From positions 260,153,736 through 260,217,735 of the forward strand of contig OY294067.1 of assembly GCA_958510875.1 (NCBI GenBank): a DNA stretch of 64,000 nt. The letters run 5' to 3'. Each line of letters begins with the position of its first letter. Within the stretch, counting starts at the first letter, position 1. The position numbers and the translations under genes are program-made. Below, in pieces: positions 19,749-29,240 of this stretch. Below the pieces are notes generated by a model, which had not been told where the DNA came from, ran no database searches, and saw nothing but the letters and a program-made list of their open reading frames with translations. Source of the stretch: Endomychus coccineus. Its lineage: Eukaryota; Arthropoda; Insecta; Coleoptera; Endomychidae.

Positions 19749-21599
19749 TTAGCACTCGTAACATTTCCGTTTTAGAATTCGCATTATTTGGAAATGTGTT
19801 AATGTTCGCAATATATTATCGATTTTGGGAATTTCGTTCGTTATTATACTAATCATGTCGTCGCTTTGTTTGGCGAGTATATTTTGATTGCTACAACCTC
19901 GGAGTATGTACTGGAAAAACCGGTGAATCGGGTGAAGCTCGTCTTCGCTGCCAAAATGTCTAATATAAATCTCTCTCATCGTCTTCCTCCATGCTGTCTT
20001 CAATGCGCCGATTATTTCGAGCTTTTCTCTCTTCCGATCATGCATAATCGGTAATAGTATTTGCGTAAATTTTTCCACCACCTCTTTGGTATAGTTATCA
20101 ATCGATTCGGATTGACGCGCGTGATCGATAATCGGGTACGCTCGGATCGCATCCGCGATCGCCCACATCAACAAGTTCATATGAACAAGCATCTTTAATT
20201 TTTCCACTTCCACGTTATACTTTTCGAAAATTATCTCCAAATTGTTTTTCGTTAAATCTACGTACCTTTTCAATATCCAATGAAACTCAACGGGACGATC
20301 ATTTGCGTTCATATCGGCGTGAATCGATTTCATATTCAAATTAGTGAGTTCGATAATTATATTTTTCTTCGACACACCACGGATGATTGATAGTTCACGA
20401 CAAAACATTTCGGTTATTAGCGATGCGGTAATGGGTTGGCCATAGCTTATCGTGAACGGTAATTTCATTTCGATCGCTTCGGATGACATTTGGTTTATAT
20501 ACCGTCGATTTGATCTCGTCGTTCGATGTTCCGAACGAATTTTCGGCGATTTCGATGCGGACGATTGAGGTAATTGTGGTTGCGGTAATGACAATGGTGA
20601 AACTTTCATGATATGTTGTTCGTCGCAAGTCATTTCCGATTTTCGTTTTCTCGATATTTCACTACGATGTTCCGATTTTCCCCGTAAATCGACACTCGAT
20701 GGATAGCTGGTACGTAGCGAGTGTAGTTTGGGATTCGATATGGAATTCGGCGGTATGGTTACGCTCTCCTGTTCAACAGCGAGATTTGCGGTGATTTCGG
20801 GTATCATATCAGCAACGGAACGTTCGATATCATCTTGTATCATATCGATTATTACTGCGTCGATCGTTGTTCCTCCATTTCTCGCTACCAACGTATCAAT
20901 TTCTTCTAACTCTTCCGTTCTCGATTCTGGTTCGTTGTCAGGTTCGTTTCCATTACCAGAAAGTGAATTTAATGACGGCGATTTTTCTTCCACACACGAC
21001 GATTGTTTTTCTATCGAATGTGACCTGTTGGTAGTTATTTCGTCGTTTGCGATCGACGTGCTACTTCCCTTCCCCTTTTCTGTTTTCGATTCTGGGTCTG
21101 GGTCGCCGTCCGCTTCGTTTTCATCGCCAGAAATTGAAATTGACGGTGGAGACTGATCGTTAACGCGAGACGATTGCTCGGCTATCACGTCGGTCGATAT
21201 TCCATTGTTCCGGACCGATGTGCTGTGTTCTTCTCCATTTTCCGTTTCCGATTCTGATTCTTCGTCCGTTGTGTCATCATCAGAAGAAATTGTATGTAAC
21301 GATGGCGATTTTTCATTGACGTAAGATGTTTTTTGTTTAGCTGTCAAATATGACACGTTGGTCGTTCTGCCACCGGTCGTGATCGATGAACTGTTTCTTT
21401 TATTTTTTCTTCTCTCCGATTCTGACTCGTCGTCCGTACCATTCTCATCGCAAGATATCGAATTTAACGATGGGGATTTCTCGTTAACGTACGATGATTT
21501 TTCGTCAATCGAGCGCGACCTATAACGAACTGTGAGATTCTTCGATCTTTCGCGTTCTTGTGATGACACAATGAAATTTTTACCACTAACATACGACAT
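19749..21599 (-). CDS. Island protein, 616 aa, N-terminal repeats
   Basis: An intact intronless ORF starting at ATG 21599 and ending at 19749. The N-terminal half has four degenerate repeats of about 50 residues (near residues 35, 92, 143 and 197), each with a core of the SSYVNEKSPSLNSIS type followed by an acidic ESE-rich stretch. They are probably disordered and phosphorylatable. A basic segment follows (SRKRKSE; RTTRSNRRY). The C-terminal 250 residues look alpha-helical and globular with no recognised motif. AATAAA lies about 50 nt past the stop (19693-19698, minus) and a TATA box upstream (21676-21684). A broken copy of one repeat block lies at 22430-22620 in the opposite orientation. Function unknown. 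Confidence 0.75.
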   Translation of the reverse strand: MSYVSGKNFIVSSQERERSKNLTVRYRSRSIDEKSSYVNEKSPSLNSISCDENGTDDESESERRKNKRNSSSITTGGRTTNVSYLTAKQKTSYVNEKSPSLHTISSDDDTTDEESESETENGEEHSTSVRNNGISTDVIAEQSSRVNDQSPPSISISGDENEADGDPDPESKTEKGKGSSTSIANDEITTNRSHSIEKQSSCVEEKSPSLNSLSGNGNEPDNEPESRTEELEEIDTLVARNGGTTIDAVIIDMIQDDIERSVADMIPEITANLAVEQESVTIPPNSISNPKLHSLRTSYPSSVDLRGKSEHRSEISRKRKSEMTCDEQHIMKVSPLSLPQPQLPQSSASKSPKIRSEHRTTRSNRRYINQMSSEAIEMKLPFTISYGQPITASLITEMFCRELSIIRGVSKKNIIIELTNLNMKSIHADMNANDRPVEFHWILKRYVDLTKNNLEIIFEKYNVEVEKLKMLVHMNLLMWAIADAIRAYPIIDHARQSESIDNYTKEVVEKFTQILLPIMHDRKREKLEIIGALKTAWRKTMREIYIRHFGSEDELHPIHRFFQYILRGCSNQNILAKQSDDMISIITNEIPKIDNILRTLTHFQIMRILKRKCYEC

Positions 21600-21675
21600 T
21601 TGGATAAGTCGTATGCACCCGTATTAGATAACACTCTGACTTGAATGGAATGTCCTTATTCTACATGTTATCGGG

Positions 21676-21684
21676 CTTTATATA
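21676..21684 (-). promoter_or_regulatory. TATA box of the 616-aa gene
   Basis: TATATAAAG on the minus strand, about 77 nt upstream of the ATG at 21599. A TCAGAG sequence lies about 45 nt downstream but is not at the usual 30-nt spacing, so the start point is uncertain. Confidence 0.4.
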
Positions 21685-21744
21685 CATTCGAATCCCCTCC
21701 GTACAACGAATCGATGACTGTCATGAGATACGAATTTCACCCTC

Positions 21745-22283
21745 ATGCAAAACACAATTTTGAAATTGAGCGATTCCAACGTACACGTTCATCGCAAAAA
21801 CATCATAATCATGTGTTTGTGGTATCTGTGTGGTGGCGACGGTGTCTCTGGAAACGCCGCCGCTACAATTCACAATAGAAGTAATTTGTTTTCTATCCCT
21901 ATGTCACGGCCGTTCTTATACGACGATCCGAAAACCAAAATAACGTTCAACTTTGCGGATAAGCGGTCGCTCTTTTCGTGTGACTCGAGATGTGTATGGA
22001 ACATTTATAAAATAATAGTTGTAAACGATATTTTCATTTCCTCTCCATTTATATCGTAGTAGCGAATATGTTTTGCATTGTTTTGATATATTCCTCTTCC
22101 TGTCCCGTTCAGTTAGTTATAGACCTCAACAATTTACAATATTTCTGGTACTGCTGGTTGTATCATCGAAATCGGTTCAAAATATTGATTGAACCATTTC
22201 CGTCTTCACTTGGAGGGTGTTTAGTGAATGACGACATTATCAACATCTACCTCATCTATAATGTCCTCTTCAATAATGTCTGA
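21745..22283 (+). pseudogene. Possible island gene remnant
   Basis: A frame from ATG 21745 to 22059 (104 codons), then, in another frame, an open stretch from about 22011 to 22283 with hydrophobic, aromatic-rich content. Composition resembles the island ORFs at first and becomes more AT-rich to the right. No motif is recognised. It may be one gene with a frameshift or two chance frames. It is divergently placed from the 616-aa gene. Confidence 0.25.
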
Positions 22284-22429
22284 ATTTATTTGAACATTTT
22301 GAATGTTGTGTAAGTAAATGCGTCTAATATTGGTACAAGAGTAAAGAGACGTACTGCTTTCTTTTTTGGCACACTAGCAAACGACCTACATCTCAAGATG
22401 TGTAAGAGCTCTAATATTGGTACCTGGTA

Positions 22430-22620
22430 TTCTACGGGTAGGTCACATTCGAAAGAAAAACAATGGTCGTGTTTGAACGAAAAATCGCCGTCATTGAATT
22501 CAATTTCCGGTAATGGAAAAGAAAACGACGACGAACCAGAATCGAGAACGGGGGAATTATAAGAAATCGATACGTAGGTAGCGAAAAACGGAACAACGAC
22601 CGACACAGTAATATTATATC
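22430..22620 (+). pseudogene. Broken, inverted partial copy of the 616-aa gene
   Basis: On the plus strand this codes GRSHSKEKQ, EKSPSLNSISGNGKENDDEP and a diverged EIDT block. It closely matches the fourth repeat of the 616-aa protein (RSHSIEKQ, EKSPSLNSLSGNGNEPDNEP, EIDTLVARNGG). Two in-frame stops are present. The orientation is opposite to the parent gene, so this is an inverted duplicate, not a tandem one. Confidence 0.75.
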
Positions 22621-22962
22621 AAGACGCAAAATCGATCAGTTCCGATACGAACTATGAATGTGATTCATTGTGAATAATAAACGAGACTTTAGGTTCTACT
22701 GTTTTTATTTTTATCTGAAGTCGGGCTCAAACGACCCATGTACTTGGCGAATAATCGTTACTTGCGTATACTTGCCATGTCGTGTGAGTGGGTTACTTGT
22801 ACAATTATTTGTCAGTCGTTGGTTTTCCATTTGTGATCGGTAAAAATGGTCCGAGTCAAAGCGATCGCGATTATTCGTACACTTGCCAATTACATACTTG
22901 TCTATACTTCTCGACGCATAGATCATTGTCCGTGGTGAACTTCAAACAGACTTCCAAGAATG

Positions 22963-23080
22963 ATTACAATGTGGATTTCTTTTCAACAAATTTCACCCGA
23001 GGTGAAACTGTTTCATTCTTCGAACGAGAGCTACGTTCAAAGTTTTTACAGTTCGAAGAAATCCACCATTGGGAAGGAGA
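22963..23080. repeat. Solo copy of the hr-like repeat
   Basis: Matches half of the 237-bp unit at 16.4-17.3 kb: TTTCAACAAATTTCACCCGAGGTGAAACTGTTTCATTC, then GAACGAGAGCTACGTTC, then TCGAAGAAATCCACC. It contains a perfect TTTCACC-CGA-GGTGAAA palindrome. It lies about 5.6 kb from the main array, on the far side of the two large ORFs. Confidence 0.75.
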
Positions 23081-23172
23081 AAAAAAAATACATAATAGCT
23101 GAAATCGTTTACTCCATATTCGATCGAATAACAGAGAATTTTCGGGATTGTTTTCAATATGCCCATACGCAT

Positions 23173-23394
23173 TCAGGAGATGCTGGGTGGTGGCTCCCCG
23201 ACCCCAATAGCTGCCTGGGGTGGACTGGTGGGGTGTGTATTTAACGAATTGAACTTCTCGAACTCGTCGACGAGATAATCCATCTCATCTGCCAGACGTC
23301 TAGCGTTCGCTTCGTGGTCAATATTTAGAAAGTTGGATGAGGATGAGGGTGAGGATATAGTTATTCTAATAGATGCTGAAGACGACGCATTCAT
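23173..23394 (-). CDS. Hypothetical 73-aa protein
   Basis: An ATG-started frame (MNASSSASIRITISS) with a Ser-rich start, a charged, probably helical middle (DHEANARRLADEMDYLVDEFEKF) and a Pro-rich tail ending at TGA. The GC content and codon choice stand out from the AT-rich flank. It sits at the right edge of the island and could be a small island gene or the first exon of a host gene. A GT-containing stretch follows but no convincing splice site was pinned down. No family recognised. Confidence 0.4.
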   Translation of the reverse strand: MNASSSASIRITISSPSSSSNFLNIDHEANARRLADEMDYLVDEFEKFNSLNTHPTSPPQAAIGVGEPPPSIS

Positions 23395-23947
23395 AGTTCT
23401 GTTAATTTTTTTGCTATACCTGTATATCTGCTGAAAAAATAATGAACAAGTTTTTCAATTATACTTCTTGATGTTTTTTATGTCAATACCAAATTTTATA
23501 GCCTGTCGTAATATTATTGGTGTTTCCACTATTATCATAAGATGCAAACCCAGATAATTGGAGTTCACTCAGATGCATAAGCAGACATGTGCAAGGCTCA
23601 GCTGCAAAAGCAGACATGTGTCATTTTTTAAACAAATTTTCTTGTTAATAATAAATCAGATATTTCTGAATAAAACTCTAATATCTTTAAAAATATTACA
23701 GCAAATTTTTATCAAAATTTCGAGTTGATTGATCGAGTTATAAGCCCTAGGCAGGTTTTTGCGTTTTACTCAAAAATGGTTATAAGTGTTGTCGTAATTT
23801 CAAATTCGCTGGAAATAATCAATTATCAAAATATAGGACACATGCAAATACTGAATATCGAAATCGACCAATCTCCTTTTCATCATGAGTATATTGAATC
23901 ATCACCTATACAATTGGAACTAATAAACGGCGGCACATAATTTTGAA

Positions 23948-24247
23948 ATGCCACTAGACGAACAAATTCAAATGGCGTTTTGCAACGATATTCGATTAAC
24001 TCCAGACAAACCCAAGTTACGGGAATCTCGTTGGATAGTTGGCCCGGCTAATAACGTATCGTTTAAACTGACTCCGGTAATGCTTTTCGCAGATCCATCA
24101 AATACTACGCGAAGCTTTGTAGTAGTACAAGAATTTTTGGAGATAAATAAAAATGTTTTGTTGTTTTGTTTGAATCTTCATTCAAACTATCGGACACAAT
24201 TTCCATATGTCCGAGATCTGTGCCCAAAGAATAGAAGTCATTTTTGA
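23948..24247 (+). CDS. Hypothetical 99-aa frame
   Basis: Starts at ATG 23948 (MPLDEQIQMAFCNDIRLTPD) and ends with TGA. The first 60 residues look protein-like. The tail overlaps a retroelement fragment on the opposite strand, so the true end may be upstream. No motif recognised; a truncated gene or a chance frame. Confidence 0.25.
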   Translation: MPLDEQIQMAFCNDIRLTPDKPKLRESRWIVGPANNVSFKLTPVMLFADPSNTTRSFVVVQEFLEINKNVLLFCLNLHSNYRTQFPYVRDLCPKNRSHF

Positions 24248-24320
24248 ATGGCAATTGCACTACATAACGTCCGTGTTTATCGCGTTTATGCGTTTTTGCA
24301 AAATGAGTTTCACATACCAT
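24180..24320 (-). pseudogene. BEL/Pao-like polyprotein fragment
   Basis: The minus strand reads CETHFAKTHKRDKHGRYVVQ then LPFK, closely resembling the HF...T..R..GRY.V.LPFK signature that precedes the reverse transcriptase in BEL/Pao polyproteins. Only about 45 residues are recognisable, with no LTRs, protease or RT. A small relic. Confidence 0.5.
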
Positions 24321-24696
24321 CTCATTTCTTGTTCGGTTTACTTTTGTGTTTTGGTATTTTTCGAGCTCTCAGAATTTTAACAATTTGAGTTCTAAGTTGG
24401 TTTATTGCAAGATTACACATGAAATGTCTAGCATTGGATGCCGTACATTCATAGAACCCCAAGCACCTAAGTGCGTTTGCTACAAAATAGGATTATTTTT
24501 TCCCTAATTTTATTCTACCTTCTCAAGCGAAGTCCCAAAACAGTTGTGCTCCAAATAAAATGTCGATTGGGCTAGATAAACTAATTTGAGGTAAATTTTG
24601 CGTAATTCTTGGTAGCATAAGATGTAAATAATAATAATTTTCTTTTGGATAGTAGACTTCAGCGGACAGCTAATCTTGGAAAATTTTGTCTTTCGC

Positions 24697-24847
24697 ATGG
24701 ATTCTGCTACACAATAGCTCGACTTGATGCCAACCATTACAGGTGACATTTTCAGTTCAAACCCCAAGTCTGTCCTGAAAATGCCACCTGCAATGGTTGG
24801 CGAAACGTCGGCATCAAGTCGAGCTATTGTGACACGGAATCCATCCG
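24697..24847. repeat. Penelope family C end, head-to-head inverted pair
   Basis: ATTCTGCTACACAATAGCTC ... GATGCC ... ACCATTACAGGTGACATTTTCAG (left) is inverted at the right as CTGAAAATGCCACCTGCAATGGTTGGCGAAACGTCGGCATC ... GAGCTATTGTGACACGGAATCC. It is the same family as 58945-59210. The right half keeps a hammerhead-like layout, but its core is CTGAAAA (position 8 changed), and the left half lacks the GAAACGTC block, so neither is expected to cleave. Confidence 0.6.
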
Positions 24848-24888
24848 GGGACAAGATGTTTCAATAATTTTATTTCTGGCACCTGGTT

Positions 24889-25250
24889 AACATTTTGATT
24901 ATATGAAAGAACAACTTTATACCACTTTTATTAATAATAACGTGAAAACGTAACTATAGTTTCAACACCGAAGTGCCATTATCAAACAATTAGAAAAGTA
25001 TGAAGAAATCAATGAAACAGTTCAAATGTAAATAGAGTAGAGTAAAGTAGGGTTGGGATCGAGGGATCAACGGAAATTCCAAAAACAGGTAGATCTTATG
25101 AAAGTATAGTATTTCATTGGTTCCTTCATAATTTTCTAATTGTTTGATAATGGCATTTCGGTATTGAAACTATAGTTACGTTTTCACGTAAAGTGATATT
25201 CAAACAGAGTAATTATTCTTTCATATAATCAAAATGATAAATTACCATAA
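24889..25250. repeat. Foldback repeat
   Basis: GTTAACATTTTGATTATATGAAAGA at 24889 is inverted at 25228-25247. AACGTGAAAACGTAACTATAGTTTCAACACCGAAGTGCCATTATCAAACAATTAGAAAA at 24939 is inverted at 25123-25190. A short related stretch (GTAACTATAGTTTCACCAACACCG) occurs at 62862. No coding frame. Confidence 0.65.
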
Positions 25251-25544
25251 AGTAACGGCTTCCATCATCGATTTTTTGGTTAACATTTATAAAATCAAAG
25301 ACATACGATAAAAATGTATTACTGTACAATTGGGCAATAAATAAAAATCATATTCACATTGTGTTACGTGGTTATTAAACAATCATAATAAAAATAATCC
25401 ACTTATTTGATTTTTGTTTCAACACAAGTAATAAAAATGTCTTACCTTACGGTATACTCAAAACACTGTAGGTAATGTACGAATAACATAAAAACATATT
25501 GTATGTCTGACTTTATATACTTTTTGAAACTTGAAATTTGAAAG

Positions 25545-25720
25545 TGAACACCCATGACATTTAGCTGCAATAAAATTTTGTTAAAAAGTGCAATTTTATT
25601 AAGGTCATACAGTACTATATATAAGAATGAAAATCTTTCCAGACATCACATACAAGATACCAGGTGAGTACACACATACTTAAATCATTCGTAAATTTTG
25701 CTGCCATTGCTGAAGATTGT
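25545..25720 (+). repeat. 5' end of the MADF/DUF7869 unit, shared with 35.2 kb
   Basis: TTTAGCTGCAATAAAATTTTG, AATTTTATTAAGGTCATACAGTAC, ATAAGAATGAAAATCTTTCCAGACATCACATAC resembles 35220-35445 in the same orientation. It ends in CCAG-GTGAGTA, a good splice donor, with a TATATATAAG-like box just before. It may be the promoter and untranslated first exon of the MADF gene. Recurrence elsewhere in the window suggests it belongs to a repeated unit. Confidence 0.5.
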
Positions 25721-25866
25721 TATGATTGTAAATGTTAATTATAAAATGTTAATATTCTAAATGAGAAAACCTTTTCATTTATAAATATCTCAAAATATGC
25801 CAGTAGACTCGGCCGATTTTAATATTATTTGTGAAGATATTTTCCAGTTTGTCTGAAACATACCGA

Positions 25867-27455
25867 ATGGAGCAAGAGATAATGAACGACGAACAATTAA
25901 TAGAATGTGTGAGGAGACATAAGGTTCTATATGATTCATCGATCCCCAAATGCACGAATAACGATATAAAAAATGATATATGGAGAGAAATCGGAGGAGA
26001 AATGAGAACACAAGGTAATAAAAATTTTTTAATACAATTAGTCGCCGGTACAGCATTATCGGTATTTTTTCGTGTTTGAATTCGTCTGTTGTAAATTCGA
26101 AATTTTTGAGACAAAATATTAAACTTGCTTTCAACAACTCTCCTGATACGACAATGGTGGTAGCTGTAAACACATTCTGGAACATTCAAATTCTGACGTG
26201 GATATGGTAGCCTCCGACTATCATATATGGCACGTCAACATTTGTATTGGGCCAAATTTTATTTGGTGATACTTGCAGTGTTCCTCGTTGGAGTCTTTTG
26301 TCTAGTAAAGAATTTGCAAAAATTCCGCCATCGCTGTTTTTGCCATATTCTCAGACATTAACAACTTATAAATTGTAATTAACGTTTACAAGAGCCATCA
26401 AAACAATTGAAAACGATTTTTTATAATCAAAACACAACGATCCAATGTTCCCAAGCAGTTGAGAAAGTTCCAAGTTGTGTTGAAATTTTTAGCAATTACT
26501 AGTACTGTTTGAGCTATCGAATCGCTGCATATGATTTTGCATGATTCATGTATAATCTTTTACGATGTGCTATGTCGTAAGCGGAAAAAGAAAGAACAAA
26601 TGTAATGCTAACTTTTTTTCGTGAAAATTATTACTTTTATTCTATTATCAAACTACTTTTATAGGTCAACTCTGCAAGACTAGATGGGGTAATATCAGAG
26701 ACACTTTTAGGAGATATTCGAACAAAAATACAAAAAGTGGTAAAATACGAAAAAAGTACAAATACGCTGATCGGTTAAATTTTTTGAAGGACCATATTGA
26801 CAGAAGAGAGACAAAAACTAACGTAGGATTTGACAATACCAAACAAGAGGCTGAAAAATTTGTGCACCAAAAAGGAAGTAATTCCAGTGATGAAATAGAA
26901 CATGATATAGCTGTCCCAAGCCAAGAGACAAAGGAATATCGGAATGGAAAAATACAAAAAACTAAAAATTGCAAAGAACGTTTGTCTGCTCCTAAACAAA
27001 GACCTGAGAAACGCACTAATGAAAGGGAAGTGACAAATTCTCAGTCTACTGTGCGAGCTTCTATCACAACAAAAGTGAACGCTGTTGATAGCTTTTTAAT
27101 TTTTATAACACCAGTTTTAAATTCGATGTCACCTTTACTTTTCCATTTTGCGAAAGCAGAAATATTTGCGATTGTACAAAAATACGAGTTAAAATCATTT
27201 CACGAACAAAATGGCCAAGAATTAACATATGTTGAACAACAATCAAATGTTATTAGGAGTTCGGCAAACGTTATTTCAGCTGTTCCTACGGTATCGCATG
27301 CATTGAGTGGCGGTCCATATTCATCAATGAGCACGATAGAACCATCTGGATGTATTCCATCATCGCAATTACCAAACATATCAACTATGAATGATGATAA
27401 TACAAGCTCTTCTAGCTTTCCGGATTTGTATGATTGTTTCCGCAATTTTAAATAA
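25867..27455 (+). CDS. MADF-BESS DNA-binding protein (two exons)
   Basis: Exon 1 is 25867-26014 and exon 2 is 26665-27455, joined by a GT-AG intron of 650 bp; the splice keeps the frame and gives 312 residues. Exon 1 plus the start of exon 2 is a MADF domain (LIECVRRHKVLYDSS, DIWREIGGEM, then LCKTRWGNIRDTFRRY). A basic and polar linker follows, then a BESS-type segment near residues 200-235 (FLIFITPVLNSMSPLLFHFAKAEIF). MADF-BESS proteins are insect DNA-binding factors, some domesticated from or encoded by transposons. The gene looks intact. It lies 380 bp upstream of the DUF7869 gene on the same strand. ATG 25867 is the first in frame; the exon/intron calls are from sequence alone. Confidence 0.75.
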
Positions 27456-27837
27456 AGTATATCTTAGAAAAAATGCTCTAGTTTTATTAGTAAATAGCAA
27501 ATGAAGTGATAACTTAAGGATTGGGGCATTTGAAAACGTTAGTATACAAGACTCCTGTTCGAAACCTGGAAGATCGAATCCCATAATTATTTCATGTAGG
27601 GTTATTCAAAATATCCCAGAAATGTTTCATCGGATCCGAGAATCAATGCGTTACCGTACAGACGTGTGTATAATGACTGAAGGGGGTCATTTCGAACATC
27701 TCATATGATCTCTATTAGTTTTTAATTCGAGAATTTAGTTGTTACATTATTTCAAGTGTAATTTAAATAGCATATCGTCGCTTAAGATGTAATACCTCTC
27801 AACCCACACTTTATGCCAAAACAACATTTCGGCTTCA

Positions 27838-29240
27838 TTGGACTCATGGGATGTATGTTTATGTACGTGCAGACAGCTGTTTGAAAAGTTTTGGAAAATG
27901 ACTTGGGATCAGCGCGAAGTTTTTGTGGTTAATAATGTAACACGCTCAAGTGTCAAAAGGAGATATACAAAAAACCAAAATTCATCAAGAAATTGTTCAA
28001 TATTTTATAGTTTACCAATAGACTGTCTAAAGGTGAATATTTGCAAGAAATTGTTTCTGTTTACCCTAAGTCTATGAGAATTTCAAATGAGCTCCTGGAT
28101 TAAATCTGCTGAACATAGCATGCACAATCCGAAAGATTATAATAATATAGAAAATAGAGCTGCTCACATAAGAGAAAAGAAAAATGGAGATAAGGAATTT
28201 TTAAAGCAGTTTTTGGTGATTTGCCTACACTGCCATCTCATTATTGCCGCCAAACATCATCTACATTGTATTTGGATCGAACAGTGCCTTCCAAAACAGC
28301 TTTATATAATGAGTATGTTTCAAAATGTAAGACTGAAAAGAAAAATTGTATGAGTCGAAAATCTTCTGATGACTTGTTCGTAGAGAAAAACCTTGCTATT
28401 TATCAGCCTAAAAAAGATAGATGCGATCTTTGCTGCCAGTATGATGTCGGAAATTTAGAAGAAGAGCTTTTTACGAGACACATTGCTAAAAAAGACAGAG
28501 CAAGGCAAGAAAAAGCGAAAGACATCGATTTAGCCGGAAATGAAGAGGCCGTGATACTGATGATAGACTTACAAGCTGTAAAAGTATGTCCCAGTTTAAA
28601 CGCAAATGCTTTGTACTATAAAACAAAATTATGCTGTCACAATTTTACAATTATGAACATAAAAACGAAACACGTAATGTGTTATTGGTTTAGTGGGGTA
28701 GACAGTGATCTCTCAGCTTCAACGTTCGCTTCATTGGTGGTTGACTATATTTCAAGATTTACGGACAACAGCTTGCCAATTTTAATCTATAGTGATGGGT
28801 GCACCTATCAAAATAGAAATAATATAATGGCCAATGTTCTTCTTTTCATATCTGTTGCCAGGAATCAAACTATTGTACAGAAGTACTTAGAACGTGGGCA
28901 CACACAAATGCAGTGCGATTCTGTTCACAACAGAATTGAAGCTAAAATAAAAGAAACCAGAGAGATTTTTCTTCCTTCCGCGCATTTGTCCATTAGTCGA
29001 CAGGCTCGAAGGAATCCCTTTCCGTACTGTACCGAATGGGTAAATTATGACTTTTTTCGAGATTTCTCTCAAAAAGGATATCAGATGTATGGGAGCATTA
29101 GACCAGGAAAGAAAAATGTAACAGATATTCGAGCCATTAAATATTCTCCCGATGAAAAAATCTTGTTTAAACTTAACTTTGACGATTCTTGGAAAGAGCT
29201 ACCGCAGCGGCGACGTCGGAAAGAAGTTTGTCGTGATTGA
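27838..29240 (+). pseudogene. DUF7869-type (transposase-like) protein, broken
   Basis: The N-terminal part (27838-28200, with a stop near 28075) reads the family's cysteine/basic region (FWKMTWDQREVFVV, YSLPIDCLKVNICKKLF). A frameshift near 28200 leads into the main frame (about 28215-29240). This contains PKKDRCDLCCQYDVG, a first acidic strand (LMIDLQAVK), IYSDGCTYQNRNNIMAN and ERGHTQMQCDSVHNRIE. These conserved blocks are typical of insect DUF7869 proteins; the three acidic positions suggest an RNase-H-fold, transposase-like core, which is inference. Apart from one stop and one frameshift it is full length, so it is recent or carries assembly errors. AATAAA near 29415. Confidence 0.72.

Noticed and set aside
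20728..21156. 142-aa plus-strand frame
   Set aside because: A shadow of the acidic Ser-rich repeats of the 616-aa gene on the other strand.
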